In this document: piece by piece, positions 49,319-59,708 of the stretch
Position numbering within the stretch: the stretch's first letter is position 1
Layout of the letters: each line of letters starts with the position of its first letter
Assembly (NCBI RefSeq): GCF_002879615.1
Contig: NZ_PNRF01000020.1
Span: forward strand, 86,044 to 150,043
Length of the DNA: 64,000 nt
Direction of reading: 5' to 3'
From: Billgrantia endophytica
GTDB taxonomy: Bacteria; Pseudomonadota; Gammaproteobacteria; Pseudomonadales; Halomonadaceae
Made by a program: the position numbers and the translations under genes
The notes under the pieces: model-generated
The model's input: the letters and a program-made list of their open reading frames with translations, nothing else
The model's database searches: none
What the model was told of the DNA's origin: nothing

Positions 49319-50023
49319 ATGGGTATGTCACCCCGCCCTGCCCGGGTCATCGACCTGGAAACGATGCGCCAGAAGCAACAGGCCAAGCGACGCCTGGTGC
49401 GCCTTTCACCGGAGCTGGATGGCCTGGAAATGGTCTACAGCCTCGCTTCCGATCCCGAGTCCCTCTACGGCATGCCGATTCTGGCCTGGGGCCTTCGCGA
49501 GAATGGCGAAGTCGTCGGCCTGGTTCCCTGGATGGAGGCGCTTACCCCATGCCATCTGCTGGACGATTCCGAACATGGTTGCTTCATCGGCTACCGAGAT
49601 CCGGAAACGGAAGAGCTGATGGACATGGCGCCACCACACAAGGAATCCGAGCTGGAACATGCCGCCGCCTATTTTGATTACGAGGAGACTCGCGAGATCA
49701 CACTGATCCAGCAACTCCCGGATACACTCGGCACCCACGCCCTTTGCATAGACGATGACCAGAGCCCCTGGCAGCTCAAGCAGGTATTTGGCTGGCGCCT
49801 CTACAGCGATGGCACCATTGAAGCCTTACTGGTCGACGAGACCCTCATCGACTCCACACCGGTTCTTCCCGGGGATCCCTGCCTGTACCCCGGCCACAGC
49901 CGGCACCGCATGGTCTACTTCTTCCAGCGAAGCATCGCCAATCGCATCCGCGAACAGGACCCGGCCACCCTGGAGGCCTTGGCGCTCATGGTCATTCCCG
50001 GCGGTTCCCCGACGTCCCACTGA
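49319..50023 (+). CDS. Conserved hypothetical protein
   Basis: A 234-residue soluble protein with no recognised domain. It begins MGMSPRPARVIDLETMRQKQ with GGAGGGAG before the ATG; the frame extends 36 codons upstream. Repeated acidic segments (CIDDDQSPWQLKQVFGWRLY, PVLPGDPCLYPGHSRHRMVY) suggest a folded protein. It is followed by a hairpin and the convergent tusA. Confidence 0.7.
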   Translation: MGMSPRPARVIDLETMRQKQQAKRRLVRLSPELDGLEMVYSLASDPESLYGMPILAWGLRENGEVVGLVPWMEALTPCHLLDDSEHGCFIGYRDPETEELMDMAPPHKESELEHAAAYFDYEETREITLIQQLPDTLGTHALCIDDDQSPWQLKQVFGWRLYSDGTIEALLVDETLIDSTPVLPGDPCLYPGHSRHRMVYFFQRSIANRIREQDPATLEALALMVIPGGSPTSH

Positions 50024-50029
50024 TGGTGT

Positions 50030-50059
50030 CGGGCTTGACCGTCGATCCGGTCAGGCCCG
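50030..50059. terminator. Long hairpin between convergent genes
   Basis: CGGGCTTGACCG (50030-50041) and CGGTCAGGCCCG (50048-50059) form a 12-base stem with one wobble pair and a six-base loop. No T-tract; probably a bidirectional end. Confidence 0.55.
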
Positions 50060-50085
50060 CCCGGCTCCCCGGGACTGGCGGTACA

Positions 50086-50337
50086 TCAGCCTAAGCGGAT
50101 AAAGTAGAGATAATGACCATCCGACTCCTGCTGGGAAAGCAGCTCATGACCCAGAAAGCTGCAAAACTTCGGCACGTCACGGGTGGTGGCCGGATCGGTG
50201 GCCACCACCTTGAGAACGTCCCCGGCTCGCATGTCCCTGACCTTGTTGTGCATGAGCATGATGGGCTCCGGACAGTAGAGCCCGGTGGTGTCCAGTTCAG
50301 CCTGGTAGTCGGGTAGAGAGTTGGCAGTGTTTACCAT
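50086..50337 (-). CDS. tusA: TusA, sulfur-carrier protein
   Basis: An 83-residue TusA-family sulfurtransferase. The active cysteine C22 lies in [20 protein letters not shown], and the CPxP motif and [20 protein letters not shown] are diagnostic. It passes persulfide sulfur from IscS toward tRNA 2-thiouridine (mnm5s2U) and other acceptors. GAGG precedes the ATG. It is divergent from the ABM gene. Confidence 0.95.
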   Translation of the reverse strand: MVNTANSLPDYQAELDTTGLYCPEPIMLMHNKVRDMRAGDVLKVVATDPATTRDVPKFCSFLGHELLSQQESDGHYLYFIRLG

Positions 50338-50367
50338 CGATCGACCTCGGTGTAGGGGAGCAGCTAG

Positions 50368-50655
50368 ATGATCAAGATCATTATCGAACGTCGTATCATG
50401 CCCGGGCTAGAGGAGGAATACGAGGAGGCGGCCCGCGAGGCCATTCGCTGGTCACTGGGCGCCAGGGGATTCGTGGCCGGCGAGACGCTGATGGAGCTGG
50501 GCCATAGCGACCGACGGTTGATGATCACCAAGTGGCGGGATCTACGAGCCTGGAAGGAATGGTACAACAGCGAGGAACGTACTCGCGTCATGCAGCGTAT
50601 CTGGCCACTGCTGACCGAGGACGAAAGCATTCGTGTCTATGAGCCTTCCTATTAG
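50368..50655 (+). CDS. ABM-family protein
   Basis: A 95-residue ferredoxin-like fold protein of the antibiotic biosynthesis monooxygenase superfamily. [20 protein letters not shown] and [20 protein letters not shown] followed by [16 protein letters not shown] match the two-layer fold. Such proteins are often heme-degrading or quinone-type monooxygenases, but many have no known activity. GGGGAGCAGCTAG precedes the ATG. Confidence 0.85.
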   Translation: MIKIIIERRIMPGLEEEYEEAAREAIRWSLGARGFVAGETLMELGHSDRRLMITKWRDLRAWKEWYNSEERTRVMQRIWPLLTEDESIRVYEPSY

Positions 50656-50688
50656 GCCGGTTGGCATGGCTGACCCGACTGGGCAACA

Positions 50689-51786
50689 TCAGTCCAGCAG
50701 CCGGACATGCACCGTGACCTCCTCACGGTCATGGTAGAGATGTCGGCAGCGGATCCTGGCCCGCACGCCGGCACCGCCCAGGGCATTCTCCAATCCCGAG
50801 AGGCAACGCTCCACCTCTTCCCAGCGTCGCTTCATGGGCAACTTCAGGTTGAATACCGCTTCACGACACCAACGCCTCTCCAGCCAGCGCTGCACCATCG
50901 ACGCGACCCGTGACGGCTGGTCGACGATATCGCACACAAGCCAGTCCAACCGGCACGGTGGTTTCCAGGCGAAGCCATCCTCGCGCAGATGCTCCACCAT
51001 CCCTGTCGCCATCAGCCCCTTGTCCATCGGGCCGTTATCGATGGCGAATACGTGCATCCCACGCTGGACCAGCTGCCAGGTCCAACCGCCCGGCGCCGCC
51101 CCCAGGTCGGCAGCCTGCATGCCCTCGGCCAACCTGTCATCCCATTCCTCCCGAGGAACGAATTCATGCCAGGCCTCCTCCAGCTTGAGGGTAGAGCGAC
51201 TCGGCGCACCGTGAGGAAAGCGCAATCGACGAATACCGCCGGGGAGCTCACTGCGGTTACCGGGAAAGCTCATCCCCATCTGGACGCGATCACCGTCGCT
51301 CCAGAGCAGATGCAACCGCCTGCCCGCCGCCTTTCGGCGCAGCGCGCCCTTCTTCTTCAGGCTTGACTCGAGCGGGCGCGTCAGCGCCTTGATCAGCCCC
51401 GACAGCGCTTTTCCATCGTTGGTGTCCGGCGTTTCATGCCAGATCGAGTCAAAGCTCCAGCCACTGCTCACCACCTGCTCGACCACCGCCGCCAACCTGT
51501 TCTCCCGGGAAAGCGTCAAAGGCGGCAACGCGACCAGGTTCTGTCGGGCGAAGACCAGTCGCTCAAGCGGCAGGGCTCGATGCAATTGATTGACAGGCCG
51601 ATCATCGTCCACCCGAAGACCGACATGGCCACCCAAACGGGTGAACTCGGCTTCCCCTCGCCAGTCCAGTGCTTCTGCATGCGAGACGATTTCCGCCGCC
51701 AGGTCAGCTTCGAAGCCAGGACGACAGTAGAAAAGCAGCCGGTCCATGGGCTGTGAGATGCCCTTCGCCGCTTTCGTGGATGTCAT
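50689..51786 (-). CDS. rlmM: RlmM, 23S rRNA 2'-O-ribose methyltransferase
   Basis: A 365-residue methyltransferase that modifies C2498 of 23S rRNA. The N-terminal THUMP-like region begins MDRLLFYCRPGFEADLAAEI (an internal methionine). The FtsJ-like catalytic domain holds ADLGAAPGGWTWQLVQRGM (SAM site, about 227-245) and LDWLVCDIVDQPSRVASMV, with catalytic K in VFNLKLPMKRRWEEV. Start at 51786 has GGGGAGG upstream. The ATG overlaps the stop of a small DUF2721-like frame by four bases. Confidence 0.94.
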   Translation of the reverse strand: MTSTKAAKGISQPMDRLLFYCRPGFEADLAAEIVSHAEALDWRGEAEFTRLGGHVGLRVDDDRPVNQLHRALPLERLVFARQNLVALPPLTLSRENRLAAVVEQVVSSGWSFDSIWHETPDTNDGKALSGLIKALTRPLESSLKKKGALRRKAAGRRLHLLWSDGDRVQMGMSFPGNRSELPGGIRRLRFPHGAPSRSTLKLEEAWHEFVPREEWDDRLAEGMQAADLGAAPGGWTWQLVQRGMHVFAIDNGPMDKGLMATGMVEHLREDGFAWKPPCRLDWLVCDIVDQPSRVASMVQRWLERRWCREAVFNLKLPMKRRWEEVERCLSGLENALGGAGVRARIRCRHLYHDREEVTVHVRLLD

Positions 51787-51935
51787 GGCGCCTCCCCTGG
51801 CTTTATCTCGGCCCCGGTTTGGGCCAGGGCCAAGCGATTGGTGTATGCCAGCAACAGCAATGAAATGGCAGGAAACAACAGGGCCGGTCTCGTCAGGGTC
51901 AAGTGCCATCGCTCCAAGGATGCAGAGACTTTCAT
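51783..51935 (-). CDS. DUF2721-like fragment coupled to rlmM
   Basis: A 50-residue frame starting MKVSASLERWHLTLTRPALL, with one membrane helix that resembles the start of DUF2721 proteins (family pattern PALLFPAISLLLLAYTNR.LALA). After that point the sequence reads QTGAEIKPGEAP and ends, so the rest of the domain is missing. The stop overlaps the rlmM ATG (ATGA), which suggests translational coupling. It is either a truncated gene retained as a leader or a real small membrane protein. Confidence 0.55.
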   Translation of the reverse strand: MKVSASLERWHLTLTRPALLFPAISLLLLAYTNRLALAQTGAEIKPGEAP

Positions 51936-52089
51936 GATATCAGCCTCGTGCCAGGCTGTGTTTTCATGACACATCGTTTTTTTATCGTTTATTAAATAAA
52001 ACAAATGCGTTTATTTGGTGCACAACTTTCGCCACTTTTGAAGCAATTTCGCCTCATATCAATGTCTAATCCAAACATGGGCCATGCAT

Positions 52090-52119
52090 TTGCTGCATAA
52101 TGGTGCATTTGATTATAGT
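52090..52119 (+). promoter_or_regulatory. Predicted sigma-70 promoter of gdhA
   Basis: TTGCTG (-35) and TATAGT (-10) with an 18-base spacer, about 33 bases before gdhA. The region 51970-52020 upstream is unusually A+T-rich for this genome and may be a nucleoid-protein target. Confidence 0.55.
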
Positions 52120-52152
52120 GGCGCCCACACGCTTTCTTTCAGGAAATCCATC

Positions 52153-53505
52153 ATGACCTACGTGCACGACACCCTAGAGGGGCTCAGAAAGAGCAGTCCG
52201 GCCCAGAGCGAGTTCTATCAGGCTGCCGAGGAAGTGCTCGAGTGTTTGCGTCCATTACTCGATACGGTGCCCCGCTATCATCAGCACAGCATCATCGAGC
52301 GCATCGTCGAACCCGAGCGCCAAATCATGTTTCGGGTCAGCTGGACCGATGACGCCGGCCGGGTACAGGTCAACAAGGGCTATCGCATCCAGTTCAACTC
52401 GGCACTGGGTCCCTACAAGGGCGGCCTGCGCTTCCATCCCAGCGTCAATGCCAGCATCGTCAAGTTCCTCGGCTTCGAACAGATATTCAAGAACGCCTTG
52501 ACCGGCCTGCCCATTGGCGGCGGCAAGGGCGGCTCGAACTTCGACCCAAAGGGCAAGTCCGACGGCGAGATCATGCGCTTCTGCCAGTCCTTCATGACCG
52601 AGCTCTATCGCCACATCGGCCCCACCACCGACGTTCCGGCCGGCGACATCGGCGCAGGGGCCCGCGAGATCGGCTACCTGTATGGTCAATACAAACGCCT
52701 CACCGGACGCTACGAAGGGGTACTCACCGGCAAGGGCCTTAACTGGGGTGGCTCTCTCGGCCGCAAGGAAGCCACCGGCTATGGCTCGGTCTACTTCGCC
52801 CAGAACATGCTCGAGGCCCGCGACGACAGCATCCAAGGCAAGACCTGCCTGGTGTCGGGCGCCGGCAACGTGGCCATCTACACCATCGAGAAGCTCTACC
52901 AACTCGGTGGTCGGCCGGTCACCTGCTCCGATTCTCGCGGCACCATCCACCATCCGGAAGGCATCGACCTCGGGACACTAAAGCTGCTCAAGGAGGTCAA
53001 GCGGGCCTCACTGCGCCAGTATGTCGAACACCATCCGGACGCCACCTATATCGATGCCCAGGATTATCCGGCGGACGGCCATGCGGTATGGCGCATTCGC
53101 GGTGATATCGCCTTCCCCAGCGCGACTCAGAACGAGGTAACGGAAGCCGATGCCCGGGCATTGCTGGAGAACGGAATCCACTGCATCAGCGAAGGCTCCA
53201 ACATGTCCTCTACCGCCGACGCCGTGGACCGCTTCCTGGAAGCCAGGATCGCCTATGGCCCCGGCAAGGCCGCCAATGCCGGCGGTGTCGCCACCAGCCA
53301 GCTCGAGATGGCCCAGAACAGCAGCATGCAGCAGTGGACATTGGAAGAGGTCGACACCAAGCTGAAGGCCGTCATGGCCGATATTCACAAGCAGTGTGCC
53401 GACACCGCCGAGGAGTTTGGCGAGCCTGCGAACCTGGTGCTCGGTGCCAATATCGCCGGCTTCCGCAAGGTAGCCGATGCCATGATCGAGCAAGGCGTGG
53501 TGTAA
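52153..53505 (+). CDS. gdhA: GdhA, NADP-dependent glutamate dehydrogenase
   Basis: A 450-residue cytoplasmic enzyme that makes glutamate from 2-oxoglutarate, ammonia and NADPH. The conserved PYKGGLRFHPSVN, GLPIGGGKGGSNFDPKGKSD (with catalytic lysines) and the nucleotide motif CLVSGAGNVAIYTIEK are present. The length equals the hexameric small GDH of enterobacteria. AGGAAA lies upstream of the ATG at 52153; the frame runs 23 codons further. GDH matters in halophiles because glutamate is both compatible solute and ectoine precursor. Confidence 0.96.
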   Translation: MTYVHDTLEGLRKSSPAQSEFYQAAEEVLECLRPLLDTVPRYHQHSIIERIVEPERQIMFRVSWTDDAGRVQVNKGYRIQFNSALGPYKGGLRFHPSVNASIVKFLGFEQIFKNALTGLPIGGGKGGSNFDPKGKSDGEIMRFCQSFMTELYRHIGPTTDVPAGDIGAGAREIGYLYGQYKRLTGRYEGVLTGKGLNWGGSLGRKEATGYGSVYFAQNMLEARDDSIQGKTCLVSGAGNVAIYTIEKLYQLGGRPVTCSDSRGTIHHPEGIDLGTLKLLKEVKRASLRQYVEHHPDATYIDAQDYPADGHAVWRIRGDIAFPSATQNEVTEADARALLENGIHCISEGSNMSSTADAVDRFLEARIAYGPGKAANAGGVATSQLEMAQNSSMQQWTLEEVDTKLKAVMADIHKQCADTAEEFGEPANLVLGANIAGFRKVADAMIEQGVV

Positions 53506-53526
53506 GCACCGCTCCCGCCCTTCTTC

Positions 53527-53558
53527 AGCCCAGCCATGTAGCCGGGCTTTCTTCACAT
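53527..53558 (+). terminator. Terminator of gdhA
   Basis: AGCCCAGC-CATGTA-GCCGGGCT forms a stem with one mismatch and is followed by TTCTTC. It lies 22 bases past the gdhA stop. Confidence 0.65.
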
Positions 53559-54267
53559 TTCCCCCTGCGGAAGACGACGCCCTTGCCATTGGTTAGCACT
53601 TCCCCTTGCCGGGCGTGCAGGGGATCACCCCCAAGCCATCCCGAGGCACCACCCTCGTATCCGGTCGGTGAACCCATCTTTCTCTGACGTCGAAACCCCG
53701 TGACAGTAGGTGCCCATCTATTACTAAGCAGGCACCTATTCCGCGCCGAATAGATCTGCCGCTTGATCCGCTCCCGCTTGAGAAGCTGGAAGACGCCATG
53801 GAGTCAAGGACCTGACCTCGTAGGGGAGGCGCTGCCTATTCGCTTCTGGAAGCGCGGAGAGGAATTTAACGGACGGCAGCCTGTGTTGACCTTTGCGAGC
53901 AGGCGACACGGCGAGCGGTTGCTCACCTATGCACGATATTTCACCGAGGAACACGAATTGTCACGCAGTGTCACACGACGCCCCGTGCCTTGCCCTTTTC
54001 CCCGATAATAACGCCCACAGATTTACAGGAGCGGCAGTGGCACGAGAGTGCTGTTAGCGATGAGTTCATCGGAAGCATGTACGGCATGTTGCGCACTGTC
54101 ATCGGTGCCGAGGAGGCCCATGAGGAGACCTTCCTGGCCTTCTCCCATACATAAGTAGTTATTAATTTATTCAGTGGATTAAAGTTTCGGTTGCATTCTG
54201 CCAATACGCGGACCATGGCGGCATAGCATCAACATCAAAAACGAACAACGCAGGGAAACTTCCATTC
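53559..54267. other. Intergenic region with decayed coding signal
   Basis: No intact gene is supported here. It contains an inverted repeat (TAGGTGCC at 53707-53714, GGCACCTA at 53731-53738). A plus-strand frame ending at 54154 reads EFIGSMYGMLRTVIGAEEAH then EETFLAFSHT; the composition looks protein-like, as if it were the C-terminal remnant of a lost gene. No family was recognised. Confidence 0.4.
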
Positions 54268-56226
54268 ATGGCTTCTTCACTCCGTACCCGCATCCTGGGT
54301 GCCACCCTGCTGGTGGTGGCGCTCGCCCTGGTGATCAACAGCCTTGCCAGCTATTTCACCGTCAAGTCGTTCAGCGACGAGGGGATCGAGCAGCAGCTCG
54401 CCTTCACCTCGCAGAGCAATGCCCGCACCATCGGCCAGTGGGTGGAGGCGCGCATGCAGATGACCGAGGCCGCCGCCGAGGCGCTGCGCGATGCCGAAGA
54501 GCCGCTGCCCTTCCTGCGCCAGTGGATGGAATCCGGCGGCTTCCATGCCACCTACATCGCCGAGCCGGCCGATGGCGGCTTCGTCATCACCACGCCGGGC
54601 TGGACCCGCCCGGACGGCTACGACCCCCGCGAGCGGCCCTGGTACCTGCACGCGGTGGAGGAGCGCGGCACCATCGTCACCCGACCCTACGCCAGCGCCA
54701 GCACCGGCGCGCTGATGGTCACCATTGCCACCCCCGTGTTCGACGGCGACACGCTGGTCGCGGTGGTGGGCGGCGACATCGTCATCGACGAACTGGCCGA
54801 GAGCGTGGGCGAGATCGCGCCCACGCCGGCGAGCTTCGCCTTCCTGCTGGCCATGGCCGACGGCACCCTGGTGGCGCACCCCGATCAGCGCCTGAGCCTG
54901 GAGCCCACCACCGAACTGGCCCCGGAGCTGGACGCCGCCTACATCACCGCATTGCTGGCCACCGACACTCCCCAGGCGCTGGAGATCGACGGCCGCACCC
55001 GCCTTCTGGAGGCCGCCGAGGTGGGCGCCGGCACCGGCTGGACGCTGGTGGTGGCGCTGGACCACACCGAGGCCACCGCCGAGCTGCGCGGCATCCTGAT
55101 CAGCGCGCTGATCACCCTGGCCCTGGTGGGGGCGATCACCGCCCTGGTCATCGGCGTGCTGCTCAAGCGCATCTTCGCCCCGCTGCTGGCCATGCGCGGC
55201 GCCATCGATGGTATCGCCGAGGGCATCGCCGCCGGCAACGGCGACTTGACCCGGCGGCTGCCGGAGCGTGGCCGCGATGAAGTCTCGCGCATCGCCTCGG
55301 CCTTCAACCGCTGCGTGGCCAAGATGGAGGAGGTGCTGAGCAAGGTGCGCGACAGCAGTGGCCAGATACGCGTCACCTCCAGCGAGATCGCCGATGGCAG
55401 CGGGCACCTCGCCGCGCGTACCGACACCACCGCCGCCAGCCTGCAACAGACCTCCTCGGCCATGGAGCAGATCACCAGCACCGTGGCGCAGACGGCGGAT
55501 TCCGCCCAGGAGGCGGATCAGCTCTCCAAGACCGCCTCCCAGGTCGCCAATCGCGGCGGCGAGGTGGTCGGGCAGGTGGTGGCGACCATGGACGAGATCG
55601 CCGCCTCCTCGAAGAAGATCGGCGAGATCGTCGAAGTGGTGGACGGCATCGCCTTCCAGACCAACCTGCTGGCACTCAACGCCTCCGTCGAGGCGGCCCG
55701 GGCCGGCGTGCAGGGTCGCGGCTTCGCCGTGGTCGCCAGCGAGGTGCGCAACCTCGCCGGGCGCAGCGCCGAGGCCGCCCGCGAGATCAAGGTGCTGATC
55801 GAGGATTCCGGCACGCGGGTCGATGCCGGCACCCAACTGGCCCGCGCCGCCGGCAAGACCATGGACGAGATCGTCGCCAGCATCGCTCGCGTCACCGAAG
55901 TACTGGGCGAGATCAGCCTGGCGGCCCACGAGCAGAGCGACGGCATCAACCAGGTCAATATCGCCGTGGCCGACCTCGACCGCATGACCCAGCAGAACGT
56001 GGCGCTGGTGGCGGAGTCCACCGGGGCCGCCGGCCGCCTGGAGGAGCAGGCCAACCTGCTCACCGACCTGGTGGCCGGCTACACCCTGGCAACCCAAGAA
56101 CGACAAGGGCGTGAAGTCGCGCGGGACGACACGCCATCGCGCCATACCGCACCCGTACCATCCGCGGCCTCGCGCTCGTCTACCCGCGATACGACCGACG
56201 AGGCCGCAGAGTGGGATTCCTTTTGA
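54268..56226 (+). CDS. Methyl-accepting chemotaxis protein with Cache domain
   Basis: Transmembrane chemoreceptor of 652 residues. The first membrane segment (residues 8-30, [20 protein letters not shown]) precedes a double-Cache sensor (about 35-270) with the ligand-site pattern DPRERPWY. The second membrane segment (about 273-298) leads to HAMP and the signalling domain, whose hairpin tip reads [20 protein letters not shown]. The C terminus, EWDSF, resembles the NWETF-like CheR tether. AGGGAAA precedes the ATG. Cache sensors of this form often bind amino acids or organic acids; the ligand here is unknown. Confidence 0.93.
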   Translation: MASSLRTRILGATLLVVALALVINSLASYFTVKSFSDEGIEQQLAFTSQSNARTIGQWVEARMQMTEAAAEALRDAEEPLPFLRQWMESGGFHATYIAEPADGGFVITTPGWTRPDGYDPRERPWYLHAVEERGTIVTRPYASASTGALMVTIATPVFDGDTLVAVVGGDIVIDELAESVGEIAPTPASFAFLLAMADGTLVAHPDQRLSLEPTTELAPELDAAYITALLATDTPQALEIDGRTRLLEAAEVGAGTGWTLVVALDHTEATAELRGILISALITLALVGAITALVIGVLLKRIFAPLLAMRGAIDGIAEGIAAGNGDLTRRLPERGRDEVSRIASAFNRCVAKMEEVLSKVRDSSGQIRVTSSEIADGSGHLAARTDTTAASLQQTSSAMEQITSTVAQTADSAQEADQLSKTASQVANRGGEVVGQVVATMDEIAASSKKIGEIVEVVDGIAFQTNLLALNASVEAARAGVQGRGFAVVASEVRNLAGRSAEAAREIKVLIEDSGTRVDAGTQLARAAGKTMDEIVASIARVTEVLGEISLAAHEQSDGINQVNIAVADLDRMTQQNVALVAESTGAAGRLEEQANLLTDLVAGYTLATQERQGREVARDDTPSRHTAPVPSAASRSSTRDTTDEAAEWDSF

Positions 56227-56259
56227 CCGTGACCGAATGTCACTTGAGAGAAACATGCA

Positions 56260-58020
56260 ATGAGAGACACAGGGCCAGTCACCAACGTCAACCACCCACT
56301 GTCGGATGACGACGTACTCATCTCCAAGACCGATACCGAAAGTTACATCACCTACGCCAACCACCGCTTCATCGAGATCAGCGGTTTCGACTATGAAGAG
56401 TTGTATGGCGAACCGCACAACCTGGTGCGTCACCCCGACATTCCCGAGTCGGTGTTCGCCGACCTGTGGGCCACGCTGAAGCGCGGCAGACCCTGGAGCG
56501 GGGTGCTCAAGAACCGGCGCAAGAACGGCGATCACTACTGGGTGCGCGCCAACGTCACGCCGTTGCGCGAGGGAGATCGCGTCATCGGCTACGCCTCGAT
56601 CCGCGTCAAGCCGAGCGAGGAGGAAGTGCGCTTCGCCGAGCAGGTCTACGCCGACATCCGCGAAGGTGGCGGTCGCTATGCCGTGCGTGGCGGCCAGGTG
56701 GTGCGGCGCGCCCTGTGGCGCCGGCTGCTGCGGCGCAACCGCCACAGCCTGGGTTTCCCGCTGGGCGCCATCGCCGTGCTGGGGCTGGCGGTGCCGGTGG
56801 TGGTCGGCGGCTGGGCCAGTTGGGCGCTGCGCCAGGCCGGAGTGGAGTCGGCGCTAAGCTGGGGGATTCCACTGGCGGGCATACTGGGCGGCCTGCTGGT
56901 GGTTGTGCTGGCGTGGCGCTTGAAGCGGCGTCTGGTCCGGCGCCTGACCGAGGCCCGGGACTATGCCCTGCAGGTGGCCGCGGGCAATCTCGAGGCGCGA
57001 CTGCCCAGGGAGGGGCGCGACGAACTGGGCCGGGCCATGGCCGCCCTGGGCTTCATGGGCCGCTCGCTGAAGTTCCTGATCCACGAACTCGAGGAGCGCG
57101 TCGGCGCCGTCACCCCCACGGTAAACGGCCTGGTGCGCAGCAACCAGGAGATGGGCGAGCGCATCGAACGCCAGGCCTCGGCGGCCCAGCAAACCGCCGC
57201 CACCACCGAGCAGATCGCCTCCACCGTGGCGCAGACCGCCGATCATGCCGCCCAGGCGAGCCTGGCGGCCCAGGGCAACAGCGACGAGGTCACCCGGGCC
57301 AGTGAGGTAATGCGGCAACTGAGCGCCGCCATGCATGCCCTGGCCGAGCAAGCCAGGGACATGTCTAGCATGGTCGGCACCATCGATGGCATCGCCTTCC
57401 AGACCAACATTCTGGCGCTCAACGCCTCGGTGGAAGCGGCCCGGGCCGGCGAGCACGGACGCGGCTTCGCCGTGGTGGCGGGCGAAGTGCGCAAGCTGGC
57501 CCAGCAATCCGCCGACGCCGCCCATCGTGTGCAGACGATGATCAAGCGCTCACGCCAGGCCATCGGTGAGAGCGAGGCCCAGGCCGGTCAGGCGGACGAT
57601 GCCATGCAGCGCATCCGCGAGGCCAGCCAGCGGCTGAACGATCTGATCGCCGAGATCAGCGCGGCGGCGCGGGAGCAGAACGACGGCGTGCAGCAGATCA
57701 GCCAGGCCGTGGCCGAGATCGACCGTGGTATCCAGGCCAACGCCTCCGCCATGCAGACCTATCAAGCCTCCACCCGCGAGCTGGGTCACGAAGTCGCCTC
57801 GCTGGGGCATAGCGCCCGAGCCTTCGCCCCGCCATGGGTCGCAATGCGCGGCGAGCCGGTCGGTACGCCGGCTGGGCCTCGCGCCGCCATGTGGACGCCA
57901 GCCGCGTCGGCTCCGGCGCGCGATGCATCACACAGCCCATCGCACGACCCGTTGCCCAAGGGCCGGCAAGCCGCCGTGCGCAGTGGCCTCAGCAAGAAGT
58001 GCAACCATGAACAGCGATAA
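56260..58020 (+). CDS. PAS-domain chemoreceptor, Aer-like
   Basis: A 586-residue receptor with an N-terminal cytoplasmic PAS domain (about 18-115, [20 protein letters not shown], then [13 protein letters not shown]) as in the aerotaxis receptor Aer. A membrane hairpin (about 165-215), HAMP-like helices, and a signalling domain with [20 protein letters not shown] follow. The PAS probably binds FAD and senses redox or oxygen. It is 33 bases downstream of the Cache receptor and likely in one operon. The C-terminal tail of about 60 residues is low complexity and lacks a CheR pentapeptide. Confidence 0.92.
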   Translation: MRDTGPVTNVNHPLSDDDVLISKTDTESYITYANHRFIEISGFDYEELYGEPHNLVRHPDIPESVFADLWATLKRGRPWSGVLKNRRKNGDHYWVRANVTPLREGDRVIGYASIRVKPSEEEVRFAEQVYADIREGGGRYAVRGGQVVRRALWRRLLRRNRHSLGFPLGAIAVLGLAVPVVVGGWASWALRQAGVESALSWGIPLAGILGGLLVVVLAWRLKRRLVRRLTEARDYALQVAAGNLEARLPREGRDELGRAMAALGFMGRSLKFLIHELEERVGAVTPTVNGLVRSNQEMGERIERQASAAQQTAATTEQIASTVAQTADHAAQASLAAQGNSDEVTRASEVMRQLSAAMHALAEQARDMSSMVGTIDGIAFQTNILALNASVEAARAGEHGRGFAVVAGEVRKLAQQSADAAHRVQTMIKRSRQAIGESEAQAGQADDAMQRIREASQRLNDLIAEISAAAREQNDGVQQISQAVAEIDRGIQANASAMQTYQASTRELGHEVASLGHSARAFAPPWVAMRGEPVGTPAGPRAAMWTPAASAPARDASHSPSHDPLPKGRQAAVRSGLSKKCNHEQR

Positions 58021-58124
58021 CCCTGACCACAGTGCATCGACCAACGACAACCATGCTCCGGTGATGGTGCGACGATATGCGCAAGCCGCACGGAAAATCC
58101 AGGATTTGATTGGCGCCGTTGCCC

Positions 58125-59564
58125 TCAACGCGCCGTCATGCGGATCTTGAGGTTGACGTAAGCCGCCAGTCCCTCGGCACCATGCTCGACACCCAGGCCC
58201 GACAGCTTGTGCCCGCCGAAGGGGAAATCCACGCCGTGGACATAGACCTCGTTGATCCACACCGTGCCGGCCTCGAGCCGGTCGGCCAGCGTTTGGGCGA
58301 ATGCCGTATCGCGGCCCCAGATGGATGCGCCGAGGCCGTACTCGGTGTCATTGGCGCGGCGCACCACGTCATCGAAATCCCGGTAGCGCAACACGGGAAG
58401 GACGGGACCAAAGGCTTCCTCCACGACGACGCGGCTAGCGTCCGGCGGGTTGTCGACCAGCGTGACGGGCACGAAATAGCCCGCCTGGTCGAGGAGCCTC
58501 TTGCCGCCGTGGGCGAAGCGCAGGCCCCGCCGGGGGCAATCGTCGAGGATATCCAGCACCTTCGCGTACTGCCTGGCGTTTTGCAGCGGCCCGAGCAGGT
58601 TGGCGGGCTCCATGCCATCGCCCATGGGCACGCTGCGCGCATAGGTAACCAGGGCATCGAGCAGTTGCGGATAAATGTCGTCATGCACGTAGAGCCGCTT
58701 GATACCGACACACCACTGCCCGGAATTGCCGAAGGCGCCCCAGAACAACTGGGGAACACAGGCATCGAGATCGGCATCGGGCAGTACGATGGCCGGGTCA
58801 TTGCCACCCAGTTCCAGCGTCACCCGCTTGAGATGGGCGGCTGCGCCAGCCATGACCTTGCGGCCGGTGGCGGCCGAGCCGGTGAAGCTGATCTTGGCGA
58901 TGCCGGGATGATCCACCATCCACTGGCCCAGCGCATCGTCTCCGGTCAGCACGCTGAGCACACCGGGCGGCAGGATGTCCTCGGCCAGTTCCGCCAGCCG
59001 GAGGGCGGTCAGCGGCGTGTACGGAGACGGTTTGAGAATGACGCTGTTGCCGGTCATCAGGGCGGGTGCCAGTTTCCAGACGGCCAGGCACAGCGGGAAG
59101 TTCCAGGGCACGATCAAGCCGACCACGCCAAGCGGGGCGTAGGACTGCTCGACATGATGATGCGGTGCGTCTTCGAGAATCCTGCCACTCAGACGTTGCC
59201 CGGCGATGCCCCTGAGCCAGCCAACGGCGTAATCGACCTCGCCGATCGCCGCCGAATGACGCGGTTTGCCCTGCTCCAGCGTCATCAGGTCGGCAAGCTC
59301 ATCGCGCGCCCGTGCCATGCGATCGGCCAGGGCCTCGATACGGGTCTGGCGTTCCGCCCAGGACAGTGCGCGCCAACCGAGGAAGGCATCCCGGGCCGCG
59401 GTGACAGCGCGCTCCAGATGTTCCGGGTCGGCTCGCGGGACGCTGGCGAATACGGTGCCGTGGGCGGGATTGATGACAGGCCGGTGCCGTACCGTGTGGA
59501 CCCGCGCATCGCCGAGGCGCAGGGTCGAGAAGCGGTCCTCCGGAAGAATTCGATGGGGGTTCAT
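58125..59564 (-). CDS. Aldehyde dehydrogenase family protein
   Basis: NAD(P)-dependent aldehyde dehydrogenase of 479 residues. The catalytic cysteine is in GNSGQWCVGIKRLYV and the general-base glutamate in TLELGGNDPAIVLPDADLD; PWNFPLCLAVWKLAPALMTG is the cofactor site. Start at 59564 has AGGAAGAG upstream; an earlier frame start at 59636 is unlikely. The exact substrate cannot be told. It lies opposite the PAS hybrid kinase gene in the sensory cluster. Confidence 0.9.
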   Translation of the reverse strand: MNPHRILPEDRFSTLRLGDARVHTVRHRPVINPAHGTVFASVPRADPEHLERAVTAARDAFLGWRALSWAERQTRIEALADRMARARDELADLMTLEQGKPRHSAAIGEVDYAVGWLRGIAGQRLSGRILEDAPHHHVEQSYAPLGVVGLIVPWNFPLCLAVWKLAPALMTGNSVILKPSPYTPLTALRLAELAEDILPPGVLSVLTGDDALGQWMVDHPGIAKISFTGSAATGRKVMAGAAAHLKRVTLELGGNDPAIVLPDADLDACVPQLFWGAFGNSGQWCVGIKRLYVHDDIYPQLLDALVTYARSVPMGDGMEPANLLGPLQNARQYAKVLDILDDCPRRGLRFAHGGKRLLDQAGYFVPVTLVDNPPDASRVVVEEAFGPVLPVLRYRDFDDVVRRANDTEYGLGASIWGRDTAFAQTLADRLEAGTVWINEVYVHGVDFPFGGHKLSGLGVEHGAEGLAAYVNLKIRMTAR

Positions 59565-59708
59565 CGGTACTCTTCCTATGTCGAAGAGAAATTTTGTTTC
59601 AGAATGTATAGCACATATACCATATTTTACTGACATTGAGATCGCGCTAGGACAAGGGATACGTCATCTGCACTCGCTCATTGATTGAAAGAGAAAAGGG
59701 CAAAAAAG

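Noticed and set aside
54277..56745. An 822-codon minus-strand frame opposite the chemoreceptor
   Set aside because: It is the shadow of the chemoreceptor genes, rich in glycine, histidine and glutamine, without a ribosome binding site.
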